A stretch of 64,000 nucleotides of DNA from Mycobacterium sp. E796 (GTDB lineage: Bacteria > Actinomycetota > Actinomycetes > Mycobacteriales > Mycobacteriaceae). The notes under the pieces were generated by a model. The model searched no databases. It was given only the letters and a program-made list of their open reading frames with translations, and had not been told where the DNA came from. Both the position numbers and the translations under genes were made by a program. This document shows, in pieces, positions 20,417-29,093 of the stretch (positions are counted from its first letter, which is position 1; the number at the start of each line of letters is the position of its first letter). The DNA lies in NCBI RefSeq assembly GCF_001672815.1, contig NZ_LZKK01000107.1:1-64000 (forward strand), written 5' to 3'.

Positions 20417-21952
20417 ATGCCTCCAGTGATCGAAATTCCCCGCACGCACAACCCATTCCCGACGACCGGCGTGTCCCGCGGCGCGGACGGTATCCCGCGC
20501 TACGAGCGCCTGCCCGCCACCCTGCTGGACATGCTTGCCGAACAGGTCGACAACCGCCCGAACAGCGAGGCCGTCGCTGAATTGGGCGCCGGCCGATTGA
20601 CCTATCGGCAGCTGTGGGACCGTGCGGCGCGGGTGGCCGGTGGCCTTCGGGCGGACGGCCTGAGCCCGGGTGATCGCGTCGCCGTGCGTTACCCGGCCGG
20701 CATCAACTGGGTCCTCGCGTTCTGGGGCACCGTGATGGCCGGTGGCGTTGCGGTCGCGGTCAATACGCGCTCGGCGCAACCGGAGGTCGAGTTCGTCCTG
20801 TCCGACTCGGGCGCGAGGATGGACCTGGCGCCGGACGCGCCATTGCCCGACGGCGACCCCTACGTGACCCACGGGCTCGGGCCCACGGACATTGCCGCCC
20901 TGTTCTACACGTCGGGCACCACCGGCCATCCGAAGGGCGTGCCGACCACCCACGAGGCGTTCGTGACCAACACCGAGAACGCGATCCGCTGCCTCGACCA
21001 GCCGAGGGACCTCGGCGAGGAAATGCGCACCCTCATCTCGGTGCCGCTGTTCCATGTAACCGGTTGCAATTCACAACTTTTGGCCGCCGCTCGCCTCGGG
21101 GGAGCGTCGGTGATCATGCCCGCGCTCAACCTCGACGAATTGATCGCGACGCTGGCCGCCGAACGCATCTCCGTGATGGTGACGGTGCCGGCGATCTATG
21201 CCCTGATGTTGCGGCACAAGGCCTTTGCCGGCGCCGACGTGTCCGCGGTGCGCTGGGTCGGTTATGGGGGCGCGCCCATCGCGCCCTCGTTGGTGGGGGC
21301 GGTGAAGGAGGCGTTTCCGCAAGCCACCGTGTTCAACGGGTACGGCATGACCGAGACCGCCTCGCTGATGACCGTCCTGCCGGATCGCGACGCCGTCGAG
21401 CACGCCGACTCCGTGGGGTACGCCGTCCCGTCGGTGGAGCTCGGCCTGGTCCCGTTCGGCGGCGACGAGCCGGGGATGGGCGAGTTGGTCGCGCGCGGCG
21501 CCAATGTGACGGCGGGCTACTGGAATCGGCCGGACGCCAACCGGGCCACGTTCGCGGATGGGTGGCTGCACACCGGCGACGTGGTTCGCGTCGACGATGC
21601 GGGGCGGGTGCACATCGTCGATCGGCTCAAGGACATCATCAACCGGGGCGGCGAGAACGTCTCCAGCGTCGAGGTCGAGGCGGCGCTGTTGTCGGCGCCG
21701 AACGTCGCCGACGCCTGCGTGCTCGCGGTCCCCGACGACGTGATGGGCGAAAAGGTCGGCGCCGTCCTGTTCGCCGGCGAAGGTGAGATCGACGTGCGCG
21801 CCGTCCTCGACCACTGCCGCGGCCGGCTGGCCGACTACAAGATTCCGCAATACGTCACCGTGGTGACCGAAGCGCTGCCCCGCAACGCCGGCGGCAAACT
21901 GCTCAAGGGCAAGCTGCGCGGCGAGGTGAAATGGGGCGACCCGCTCCGATGA
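20417..21952 (+). CDS. Acyl-CoA ligase (FadD type)
   Basis: A 511-residue adenylate-forming enzyme that activates carboxylic acids as acyl-AMP and then acyl-CoA. Motifs: ATP loop FYTSGTTGHPKGV (about residues 162-174), NGYGMTETAS (about 307-316), GWLHTGDV (about 382-389), the hinge DRLKDIINRGGENV (about 401-414), and the C-terminal catalytic lysine region RNAGGKLLKGK. A purine-rich site AGGAGG (20395-20400) is upstream of the ATG. The stop overlaps the carboxylase start (ATGA), so ligase and carboxylase are translated together. Chain length preference cannot be told, but the partner carboxylase suggests medium to long acyl chains. Confidence 0.9.
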   Translation: MPPVIEIPRTHNPFPTTGVSRGADGIPRYERLPATLLDMLAEQVDNRPNSEAVAELGAGRLTYRQLWDRAARVAGGLRADGLSPGDRVAVRYPAGINWVLAFWGTVMAGGVAVAVNTRSAQPEVEFVLSDSGARMDLAPDAPLPDGDPYVTHGLGPTDIAALFYTSGTTGHPKGVPTTHEAFVTNTENAIRCLDQPRDLGEEMRTLISVPLFHVTGCNSQLLAAARLGGASVIMPALNLDELIATLAAERISVMVTVPAIYALMLRHKAFAGADVSAVRWVGYGGAPIAPSLVGAVKEAFPQATVFNGYGMTETASLMTVLPDRDAVEHADSVGYAVPSVELGLVPFGGDEPGMGELVARGANVTAGYWNRPDANRATFADGWLHTGDVVRVDDAGRVHIVDRLKDIINRGGENVSSVEVEAALLSAPNVADACVLAVPDDVMGEKVGAVLFAGEGEIDVRAVLDHCRGRLADYKIPQYVTVVTEALPRNAGGKLLKGKLRGEVKWGDPLR

Positions 21953-24900
21953 GCGCCCTGCTGATCGCCAACCGCGGCGAGATCGCCCTCCGAATCATCC
22001 GCACGGCAACGGAACTGGGCACCCGAACGGTGGCGGTCTACGCCGAAGACGACGCCGAGAGCCCGCACGTGCACGCGGCCGACGAAGCGATCGGCCTGCC
22101 GGGCGCCGGGCCGGCGGCCTACCTGAACCAACCCGAGCTGCTCGCCGCGGCCAAGCAATCCGGCGCCGAGCTGATCCACCCGGGTTACGGGTTCCTCTCC
22201 GAGAACGCCGAATTCGCGCGCGGCTGTGCGGCCGCCGGATACACGTTCGTCGGTCCGGGCGCCGACGTGCTCGAGCTGGTCGGCGACAAGTCGTCGGCTC
22301 GGGCCGCCGCGACCGCCGCCGGCGTGCCGGCGCTGCCGGCGACCCAGGGGCCCAGCAGCGTCGAGGACGTCAAGGCGTTTTTCGCCGAACAGGGCGGCGC
22401 CGTCATGATCAAGGCCCTCGCCGGCGGCGGGGGCCGGGGAATGCGGAAGGTGAGCCGCGCCGAGGAGATCGAGCACGCCTATCAACAGTGCGCGGCGGAG
22501 GCGCAACTCGGCTTCGGGGATCCCGCGCTGTTCGCCGAGGCTGTCCTCGACGCCGCGCGGCACATCGAGGTGCAGGTCGTGGGCGCGCCCGCCGGGCATC
22601 AGACGCGCGCGCTGGCCCTGGGCGACCGCGACTGCAGCGTCCAGCGGCGCTACCAGAAGCTGGTCGAAATCGCGCCCGCCCAAGGGCTTTCGGACCCATT
22701 ACGCCATTCGGTGCATCGGGCCGCGGTCCGGCTGTGCGCCAGGGTGGGCCTGCACGGTGTTGCCACCGTCGAATTCCTGGTCGCCGGGGACCGGTTCGCC
22801 TTCCTCGAGGTAAACCCGCGCATCCAGGTCGAGCACCCCGTCACCGAGGAAACCACCGGGGTGGATCTGGTGGCCGTACAGCTGGCCATCGCGGGCGGCG
22901 CGTCGTACTACGAACTCGGGCTCCCCGCCGGGATCGCCTCGGACGGAAGCGAAGTGATCGGCGAGCCGGCCGCCCGCCGCGGCATCGCGATCCAGGCCCG
23001 AGTGAACATGGAGACGTTCGCCGCCGACGGTTCGGTGGTGCCGGCGGCGGGCACGTTGACGGTGTTTTCGCCGCCGAGCGGCCCCGGCGTGCGCGTCGAC
23101 ACCTATGGCCGGCCGGGCCTGGTCACCAGCCCGCGCTACGACTCGCTGCTGGCCAAGGTCGTCAGCCACGTGCGCGGAACGTCGTGGCCCGCGGCGGTGC
23201 GCAAGGCTCACACCGCCCTGGGTGAATTCGGCGTCGAGGGCGTGCGCACCAACATCGGGTTCCTGCGAGAGCTGTTGGGCGATAGCGAAATCCAGTCGGG
23301 CTGGGTGACGACCGATTTCCTCGACGAGAAGCTACCGGCGCTGGCGGCCGCCGCGCTGGCTCACCAGCAGGACGTCCGCGTCGCGCCGGTCGAGCTCTAC
23401 CCAGGCGAGGAAGTGTTGCGCGCCCAACTGGCCGGCACGGTCGTGGAGGTGGCCGCGGAGGGTGAGGCGTTCGGGGCCGGCGCCCCGCTCGTCGTCCTCG
23501 AGGCGATGAAGATGCAACACGTGCTCGCCGCCCCGGACGCGCTGCGGACGGTCCGGAGCCTGGTGGCGCCGGGCCAGGTGGTCGGAACCGGTGATCCGTT
23601 GCTGGTTTTCAGCCGCACGGGCGCCGAGGCCGGCAATGAATCCTCCTCGACTGCACCGGATCTCGACCGGCCCCGCGCAGACCTCGACGAGGTGCATAGG
23701 CGGCACCTGCTCACCCGGGACGAGGGCCGGGAGGCAGCCGTCGCCAAGCGGCATGCGCGCCGGCGACGCACCGCCCGGGAGAACGTCGCCGACCTCGTCG
23801 ACCCAGGCAGCTTCGTCGAATACGGCGCGCTGGCCATCGCCGCCCAGCGTAGCCGGCGCTCCGAAGAGGACCTGATCGCCAACACCCCGGCCGACGGCCT
23901 CGTCGCCGGCGTGGCCCGGATCGGGGGCGCCGAGGCCGTCGTCGTGTCCTACGACTACACCGTGCTCGCCGGCACGCAGGGAATGCGCAATCACGCCAAG
24001 ACCGACCGTGTCTTCGAGCTGGCAACTCGAAAACGCCTGCCGGTGGTGCTGTTTGCCGAGGGCGGCGGCGGCCGGCCCGGCGACACCGACGTCGGGGGCC
24101 ATGCGGGTCTCGACGTGCCGACGTTCCGGATGCTGGCCGCACTGAGCGGCCGGGTGCCGCTGGTGTCGATCGTCTCCGGTCGCTGCTTCGCCGGCAACGC
24201 CGCCCTGGCCGGGGTGTGCGACGTGATCATCGCGACCCCCGACGCCAACATCGGAATGGGCGGGCCGGCCATGATCGAGGGCGGTGGGCTGGGCGTGTAT
24301 CCGCCCGAGGAGATCGGGCCGATCGACGTGCAGCGGCACAACGGCGTCGTGGGTCTGGTCGCCCGCGACGAGGCGCACGCGGTGTCGCTGGCCAAGCAGT
24401 ACCTGTCGTACTTCGAGGGCCCCATCCGGGAATGGGCGGCGCCGGATCCACGGGTGGCCCGACATGTGGTGCCGGAGAACCGATTACGCGCCTACGACGT
24501 GCACCGCGCGATCGAGTCGATCGTCGACGTGGGTTCCGTGCTGGAACTGCGCCCCGACTACGGCGTCGGGATCGTCACCGCGCTGGTTCGCGTCGAGGGC
24601 GCGGCATACGGGCTGATCGCCAACAGCACCCATCACCTCGGCGGGGCGATCGACGCCGAGGCCGCCGACAAGGCCGGTGACTTTCTCGCGCTGTGCGAGT
24701 CGTTCCGGCTGCCGGTCATCTCGCTGTGCGATACCCCCGGGTTCATGGTCGGGCCGGACGCGGAGAAGGAAGCCGCCGTGCGCCGCTTCGGCCGGATGTT
24801 CGTGCGGGGCGCGCGATTGACGGTGCCCCTGGGAATGATCATCCTGCGTAAGGGTTATGGGCTGGGCGCGATGGCGATGGCCGGCGGTTCCTTCCGCGCG

Positions 24901-25152
24901 CCGCAGTTCACCGTCGCGTGGCCGACCGGCGAGATCGGCGGCATGGGTCTGGAAGGGGCCGTGCGGCTCGGGTTCAGCAAAGAACTTGCGGCCGAACAGG
25001 ACCCGATCCAGCGCCAGCAGCTATTCGACAAGCTGGTGGCGGCGGCCTACCAGCACGGGAAGGCGCTGCGGGCGGCCACCACGTTCGAACTCGACGACGT
25101 CATCGACCCGGCAGACTCCCGGGCCTGGATCACCAGGCTGCCGGGAGGCTGA
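21949..25152 (+). CDS. Single-chain long-chain acyl-CoA carboxylase (BC-BCCP-CT fusion)
   Basis: A 1067-residue biotin-dependent carboxylase with all parts on one chain. Biotin carboxylase domain: residues about 1-445, with ATP loop KALAGGGGRGM (about 158-168) and EVNPRIQVEHPVTEE (about 286-300). Biotin carrier: about 478-555, with EAMKM, biotinylated Lys521. Carboxyltransferase: about 580-1067, with both halves of the CT domain. This layout is that of the long-chain acyl-CoA carboxylase (LCC) characterised from M. avium subsp. paratuberculosis, a hexamer carboxylating long-chain acyl-CoAs. M. tuberculosis uses separate AccA/AccD subunits instead. The ATG at 21949 is used because it overlaps the ligase stop and family similarity starts there. 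Confidence 0.92.
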   Translation: MSALLIANRGEIALRIIRTATELGTRTVAVYAEDDAESPHVHAADEAIGLPGAGPAAYLNQPELLAAAKQSGAELIHPGYGFLSENAEFARGCAAAGYTFVGPGADVLELVGDKSSARAAATAAGVPALPATQGPSSVEDVKAFFAEQGGAVMIKALAGGGGRGMRKVSRAEEIEHAYQQCAAEAQLGFGDPALFAEAVLDAARHIEVQVVGAPAGHQTRALALGDRDCSVQRRYQKLVEIAPAQGLSDPLRHSVHRAAVRLCARVGLHGVATVEFLVAGDRFAFLEVNPRIQVEHPVTEETTGVDLVAVQLAIAGGASYYELGLPAGIASDGSEVIGEPAARRGIAIQARVNMETFAADGSVVPAAGTLTVFSPPSGPGVRVDTYGRPGLVTSPRYDSLLAKVVSHVRGTSWPAAVRKAHTALGEFGVEGVRTNIGFLRELLGDSEIQSGWVTTDFLDEKLPALAAAALAHQQDVRVAPVELYPGEEVLRAQLAGTVVEVAAEGEAFGAGAPLVVLEAMKMQHVLAAPDALRTVRSLVAPGQVVGTGDPLLVFSRTGAEAGNESSSTAPDLDRPRADLDEVHRRHLLTRDEGREAAVAKRHARRRRTARENVADLVDPGSFVEYGALAIAAQRSRRSEEDLIANTPADGLVAGVARIGGAEAVVVSYDYTVLAGTQGMRNHAKTDRVFELATRKRLPVVLFAEGGGGRPGDTDVGGHAGLDVPTFRMLAALSGRVPLVSIVSGRCFAGNAALAGVCDVIIATPDANIGMGGPAMIEGGGLGVYPPEEIGPIDVQRHNGVVGLVARDEAHAVSLAKQYLSYFEGPIREWAAPDPRVARHVVPENRLRAYDVHRAIESIVDVGSVLELRPDYGVGIVTALVRVEGAAYGLIANSTHHLGGAIDAEAADKAGDFLALCESFRLPVISLCDTPGFMVGPDAEKEAAVRRFGRMFVRGARLTVPLGMIILRKGYGLGAMAMAGGSFRAPQFTVAWPTGEIGGMGLEGAVRLGFSKELAAEQDPIQRQQLFDKLVAAAYQHGKALRAATTFELDDVIDPADSRAWITRLPGG

Positions 25153-25175
25153 CGGTCAAAGGGTTATCCGCAGGG

Positions 25176-25526
25176 TTATCCGTGGCCGGAACCGCAGCCG
25201 ACGCCGGGCAGACACCCGGTGCCGCCGGGCACGCCACCGGGTCCGGCGAACTGGCCGCCCGAGCCGCAGCCGACGCCCGGCACGCAACCCTGCCCGCCGG
25301 GGCCGCCGCCGGGCCCCTGGTTCTGGCCGCCCGAACCGCAGTTGCCGTTGGCGTCGCAACCGCCGCCGCCCGGGTCGTCCTTGATGACGATGTGGGTCTG
25401 CGCGGGTCCCGTCATCGCCGGTCCTGCCCCGAACGCGTCCGCGGCGGCCGTCGGTGCGGCGGCGATCGCTGCGGCGACCGCCCCGGCCACGACCAGTGGT
25501 TTCACGAGGTTTAGTTTGGCTAACAT
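25176..25526 (-). CDS. Secreted Gly/Cys-repeat protein
   Basis: A 116-residue protein. A basic start (MLAKLNLVKP) and hydrophobic stretch lead to AAPTAAADA, a good signal peptidase I site near residue 30. The mature protein has three copies of a 24-25 residue unit, each with C-x5-C-G-S-G: CDANGNCGSGG (from about residue 57), CVPGVGCGSGG and CLPGVGCGSG, joined by Gly/Pro-rich linkers such as QNQGPGGGPGGQG. Six cysteines in pairs suggest three small disulfide loops on a flexible chain. I do not recognise the family. The ATG at 25526 is preferred to one 24 bases upstream because it gives a normal signal peptide. Confidence 0.72.
   Translation of the reverse strand: MLAKLNLVKPLVVAGAVAAAIAAAPTAAADAFGAGPAMTGPAQTHIVIKDDPGGGGCDANGNCGSGGQNQGPGGGPGGQGCVPGVGCGSGGQFAGPGGVPGGTGCLPGVGCGSGHG
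25180..25362. repeat. Coding tandem repeat, about 72-75 bp, three units
   Basis: The Gly/Cys units of the secreted protein correspond to three imperfect tandem DNA repeats of about 72-75 bp. On the plus strand each begins near GAACCGCAG or GAGCCGCAG and continues with a GTTGCC or ACGCCCGGC stretch. Copy number could vary by slippage without breaking the frame. Confidence 0.6.
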
Positions 25527-25601
25527 GCGTGTCGCATACCACGCGCACACGGGTACAAAACATCGCTAACGTAAATTATTGGCGCGGACAGAAGGCACAC
25601 G

Positions 25602-26369
25602 ATGACCTCACTGGATTTGACCGGACGGACCGCGATCATCACGGGCGCCTCGCGCGGAATCGGGCTGGCGATCGCCCAGCAATTGGCCGCCGCCGGCGCC
25701 GACGTCGTGCTCACCGCCCGCAAGCAGGAAGCCGCCGACGCGGCCGCCGCGCAGGTCGGCGAGAAGGCCGTCGGCGTCGGCGCCCACGCCGTCGACGAGG
25801 ACGCCGCCCGCCACTGCGTGGACCTCACGCTGGAGCGCTTCGGCAGCGTCGACATCCTGGTCAACAACGCGGGCACGAATCCGGCGTACGGCCCGCTGAT
25901 CGAGCAGGACCACGCCCGCTTCACCAAGATCTTCGACGTCAACCTGTGGGCGCCGCTGCTGTGGACCTCACTTGTGGTCAAGGCGTGGATGGGGGAGCAC
26001 GGCGGGTCGATCGTCAACACCGCCTCGATCGGTGGCCTGCACCAATCGCCGGCGATGGGCATGTACAACGCCACCAAGGCCGCGTTGATCCACGTCACCA
26101 AGCAACTGGCGCTGGAACTTTCGCCCCGTGTCCGGGTCAACGCCATCGCCCCGGGAGTGGTGCGCACCAGGCTGGCCGAGGCGCTGTGGAAGGACCACGA
26201 GGATCCGCTGGCGGCGACGATTGCGCTCGGGCGCATCGGTGAGCCGGCCGACGTGGCGGGTGCCGTCGCGTTCCTGGTCTCGGATGCGGCGAGCTGGATC
26301 ACCGGCGAGACGATGGTGATCGACGGCGGCCTGCTGCTCGGCCCCGCCCAGGGATTTCAGGCCCAATGA
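25602..26369 (+). CDS. fabG5: Short-chain dehydrogenase FabG5
   Basis: A 255-residue classical SDR nearly identical over most of its length to my recollection of M. tuberculosis FabG5 (Rv2766c). NAD(P) motif TGASRGIG (residues 13-20), NNAG (about 88-91), catalytic Ser near 141, YNATK with the Tyr-Lys pair at about 154-158, and the C-terminal GETMVIDGG. It would oxidise or reduce a 3-hydroxy/3-oxo group of an acyl-CoA or related lipid. A GAAGG ribosome site (25591-25595) precedes the ATG, and a TAAATT box at 25572-25577 can serve as -10. The stop overlaps the start of the next gene (ATGA), making an operon with two acyl-CoA dehydrogenases. Confidence 0.93.
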   Translation: MTSLDLTGRTAIITGASRGIGLAIAQQLAAAGADVVLTARKQEAADAAAAQVGEKAVGVGAHAVDEDAARHCVDLTLERFGSVDILVNNAGTNPAYGPLIEQDHARFTKIFDVNLWAPLLWTSLVVKAWMGEHGGSIVNTASIGGLHQSPAMGMYNATKAALIHVTKQLALELSPRVRVNAIAPGVVRTRLAEALWKDHEDPLAATIALGRIGEPADVAGAVAFLVSDAASWITGETMVIDGGLLLGPAQGFQAQ

Positions 26370-27559
26370 GCGCCATAGACGTCACAGCGGACCTGGCCGC
26401 GCGGGTCCAGGCGCTGCTCGACGAGCACGACCCGGCCACCACCGAAGTGCGGGAATTCCTTGGCGCGCAATACGATGCGGGGCTGGCCTGGGTTCACCTG
26501 CCGCCGGGATTCGGCGGGCTCGGCCTGCCGCGGGACACACAGCAGCTTGTCGACGCGCGGCTGGCCGCCGCCGGTGCGCCGGTGGGCGGCACCGTCAAGA
26601 ACTACATCGGCATGGGTATGGCGGCGCCGACGATCGCGGCGTTCGGGACCGACGAGCAGAAGCGAAAGTTTCTGCGCCCGTTGTTCACCGGCGAACAGAT
26701 CTACTGCCAGTTGTTCAGCGAGCCCGGCGCCGGCTCGGACCTGGCGGGGGTGTCCACCCGCGCCGTCCGCGACGGTGACGACTGGATCGTCAACGGGCAG
26801 AAGGTGTGGACGTCGCAGGCACAGCACGCGGACATGGCCATCCTGGTCGCCCGCACCGACCCGACGGTGCCCAAACACGCCGGCCTCACCTACTTCCTAT
26901 GCGACGTGACCCAACCGGGCGTCGAGATCCGCCCGCTGCGCCAGATCACCGGCGAGGCGGAGTTCAACGAGGTTTTCCTGACCGACGTTCGGGTGCCGGA
27001 TGCGAATCGGCTCGGCGCGGAGGGCGGCGGCTGGCGCGTCGCGACCACCACGCTGAACAACGAGCGCGTCGCCATCGGAACTCGCGCCGGAATGCCGCGG
27101 GAGGGCGGGCACATCGGCAAGGTCACCGGCGCCTGGCGCGACCAGCCGGCGCTGCGCAATCCCGCGATGCACGACGAGCTGATGCGGCTGTGGGTCGACG
27201 CGGAGGCCCTTCGGCTGACGGGTGAACGCTCGCGCCAGCAGGCCAGCACCGGGCAGCCCGGACCGGAGGGTGCGGGCGTGAAGGTGGCCTTCGCCCGTCT
27301 GGCGCAGGCGATCTCAGGGTTCGAGATCGAGCTGCACGGTGACGCGGGTCTGCGCTACGACGACTGGACCATGCGCAGACCCGAGACGGTCGACCTGGTC
27401 GGCCGCGGGCCCGGATACCGCTACTTGCGGGCACGCGGCAACTCGATCGAGGGCGGCACGTCGGAGATCTTGCGCAACACCATCTCCGAACGAATCCTTG
27501 GCCTGCCCGGCGAACACCGGGTTGACAAGGACGTCGCGTGGAAGGACCTGCCGCGGTGA
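26366..27559 (+). CDS. Acyl-CoA dehydrogenase, large-type subunit
   Basis: A 397-residue acyl-CoA dehydrogenase. The N-terminal helical domain, the middle beta domain with QLFSEPGAGSDLAGV (about 115-129) and WTSQAQHAD (about 150-158), and the C-terminal helical domain with SIEGGTSEILRN (about 364-375) are present. The second FAD-contact element usual in homotetrameric family members (Q-x-x-GG motif) is degenerate here (IELHGDAG). It overlaps the preceding gene by 4 bases and the next dehydrogenase gene by 4 bases. The pairing points to a heteromeric enzyme of the FadE17-FadE18/ChsE kind. Substrate unknown. Confidence 0.88.
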   Translation: MSAIDVTADLAARVQALLDEHDPATTEVREFLGAQYDAGLAWVHLPPGFGGLGLPRDTQQLVDARLAAAGAPVGGTVKNYIGMGMAAPTIAAFGTDEQKRKFLRPLFTGEQIYCQLFSEPGAGSDLAGVSTRAVRDGDDWIVNGQKVWTSQAQHADMAILVARTDPTVPKHAGLTYFLCDVTQPGVEIRPLRQITGEAEFNEVFLTDVRVPDANRLGAEGGGWRVATTTLNNERVAIGTRAGMPREGGHIGKVTGAWRDQPALRNPAMHDELMRLWVDAEALRLTGERSRQQASTGQPGPEGAGVKVAFARLAQAISGFEIELHGDAGLRYDDWTMRRPETVDLVGRGPGYRYLRARGNSIEGGTSEILRNTISERILGLPGEHRVDKDVAWKDLPR

Positions 27560-28647
27560 GCGACCTCCTGTACTCCGACACCGAGGAGGCGTTGCGCGAC
27601 AGCGTTCGTCACCTGTTCGCCGACCGTTGCCCGCCCGAATCGGTGGCCCGAGCGTACGACGCTGCACCACAAGACTTTTCGGGAATCTGGCGGACGCTGG
27701 CCGCCGACCTCGGGGTGGCCGGACTGCTGGTCCCCGAGTCGCTTGGGGGCGCCGGCGCGTCGGCGCGCGAGGCTGCGGTCGTCATGGAGGAGGTCGGGCG
27801 CGCGGTGGCGCCGGTGCCGTTCCTGTCCAGCGCGGTGCTCGCCACCGTCGCGCTGCTGCGGGCCGGCGACGACGAGACGGTGGGTGCGCTGGCCCGCGGC
27901 GAGCTCACCGCGGCGCTGGTGGTGCCGCTGTCCACGGCGCCGGGCGACGCGGTCGGGGGCGTGAGCGCCGACGCCGACGGGCTGGGTGGAGAGGTCGGCA
28001 GCGTCGCGGGCGCCGCCGAGGCCGACGTGCTGGTGGTGCCGGCGGCCGGTTCCGACGGGCTCGAGCTGCACACCGTGTCGCGCACCGCGGCGGGCGTGCA
28101 GGTTTCGCCGGTGCTGGCGCTGGACATGACGAGACCGCTTGCGAGCGTGCGCTTTTCGGGGGTGACGTCGTCACGGCTGGGGCCGGCGGACCTCGCGGTG
28201 GCCGAGGCGCTGGCAACCGGGGCGGCGCTGCTCGCGTCCGAGCAACTGGGCGTGGCCCAGTGGTGTTTCGACACCACGCTGGCTTATGTCAAGCAGCGCA
28301 AGCAGTTCGGCCGCGCGATCGGGTCCTACCAGGCGATCAAGCACCGACTGGCGGATCTCTGGTTCGAGGTCGGCACGGCGACGGCGGTGGCCAGGCACGC
28401 CGCCGACACGTGCGCCAGCGGCGATGACGACGCCGCAACCGCGGCCTCGCTCGCGCAGGCCTACTGCAGCGGCGTCGCCGTGCACGCCGCCGAGGAGTGC
28501 GTGCAGCTGCACGGCGGCATCGGGATGACCTGGGAGTATCCGGCGCACCTCTACCTCAAGCGCGCCAAGAGCGATCAGCTAGCTCTGGGCACCGCTTATC
28601 GCCACCGCGCCCTGTTGGCGAAGCTGGTGAACCTGCCGTCCTCGTGA
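27556..28647 (+). CDS. Acyl-CoA dehydrogenase, short partner subunit
   Basis: A 363-residue acyl-CoA dehydrogenase homologue with a shortened and diverged middle domain (residues about 110-200 are Ala/Val-rich and lack the SEP-GAGSD signature). It retains the FAD elements that its neighbour has lost: RKQFGRAIGSYQAIKH (about 251-266) and QLHGGIGMTWEYPAHLYLKR (about 317-336). The complementary distribution of motifs over two overlapping genes suggests an alpha2-beta2 acyl-CoA dehydrogenase. GTG start overlaps the previous stop (GTGA). The last 52 bases overlap the convergent PAS gene. Confidence 0.85.
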   Translation: MSDLLYSDTEEALRDSVRHLFADRCPPESVARAYDAAPQDFSGIWRTLAADLGVAGLLVPESLGGAGASAREAAVVMEEVGRAVAPVPFLSSAVLATVALLRAGDDETVGALARGELTAALVVPLSTAPGDAVGGVSADADGLGGEVGSVAGAAEADVLVVPAAGSDGLELHTVSRTAAGVQVSPVLALDMTRPLASVRFSGVTSSRLGPADLAVAEALATGAALLASEQLGVAQWCFDTTLAYVKQRKQFGRAIGSYQAIKHRLADLWFEVGTATAVARHAADTCASGDDDAATAASLAQAYCSGVAVHAAEECVQLHGGIGMTWEYPAHLYLKRAKSDQLALGTAYRHRALLAKLVNLPSS

Positions 28648-29093
28648 CGCCGGCGGTCGCTGGTCAGCCACATCTCTTCGGTGCGGTCGTGGAAGGTGAC
28701 CAGCGCGACGGTGTCGTCACGGCGTCGCATCGCCGACTTGCTCATGCTGGCCCACACCGAGTGCCCGCCGCTGTTCCGCAGCTCGACGACGCGCTTGGCG
28801 CCCGTGCCGACCAGTGCGATCCAGCCGTCGTCGGCCGGCAGGCGGTAGAAGAGGTCTTCGAAGTTCATCGACGCGAGCTGGTCGGGCGAGTAGCCCACCA
28901 TGGCGCAGAACGAGCCGTTGGCGAACAGGATGGTTCCCGCGCGGTCGACCGCGATGGCCGGGGCCGGTAGCCGTTCCAAGACGACCAATGCCGGCATTCG
29001 CTGTAGCTCGTCGATTGGCAAGTGGCCGGGTGGCCTCGGACGTCGGCGCTCAATGCGCGAGCCGTCGGCGGCTGTGGGAATCTTCGGGATCAC
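28596..29093 (-). CDS. PAS-domain protein
   Basis: A 165-residue protein with one PAS domain (about residues 32-140): LERLPAPAIAVDRAGTILFA, then NGSFCAMVGYSPDQLASMNFED and a final strand TVALVTFHDRTEEMW. No kinase, GGDEF or DNA-binding module is attached, so it may be a stand-alone sensor or an adaptor. The N-terminus is basic and proline-rich. Start GTG 29093 is preceded by a GGAGG ribosome site. Its 3' end overlaps the dehydrogenase gene by 52 bases in antiparallel orientation. Confidence 0.75.
   Translation of the reverse strand: MIPKIPTAADGSRIERRRPRPPGHLPIDELQRMPALVVLERLPAPAIAVDRAGTILFANGSFCAMVGYSPDQLASMNFEDLFYRLPADDGWIALVGTGAKRVVELRNSGGHSVWASMSKSAMRRRDDTVALVTFHDRTEEMWLTSDRRRHEDGRFTSFANRARWR

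Noticed and set aside
25219..25569. Proline-rich plus-strand frame opposite the Gly/Cys-repeat gene
   Set aside because: It is the antisense image of the Gly/Cys repeats; the minus frame has a proper signal peptide and a cysteine pattern.
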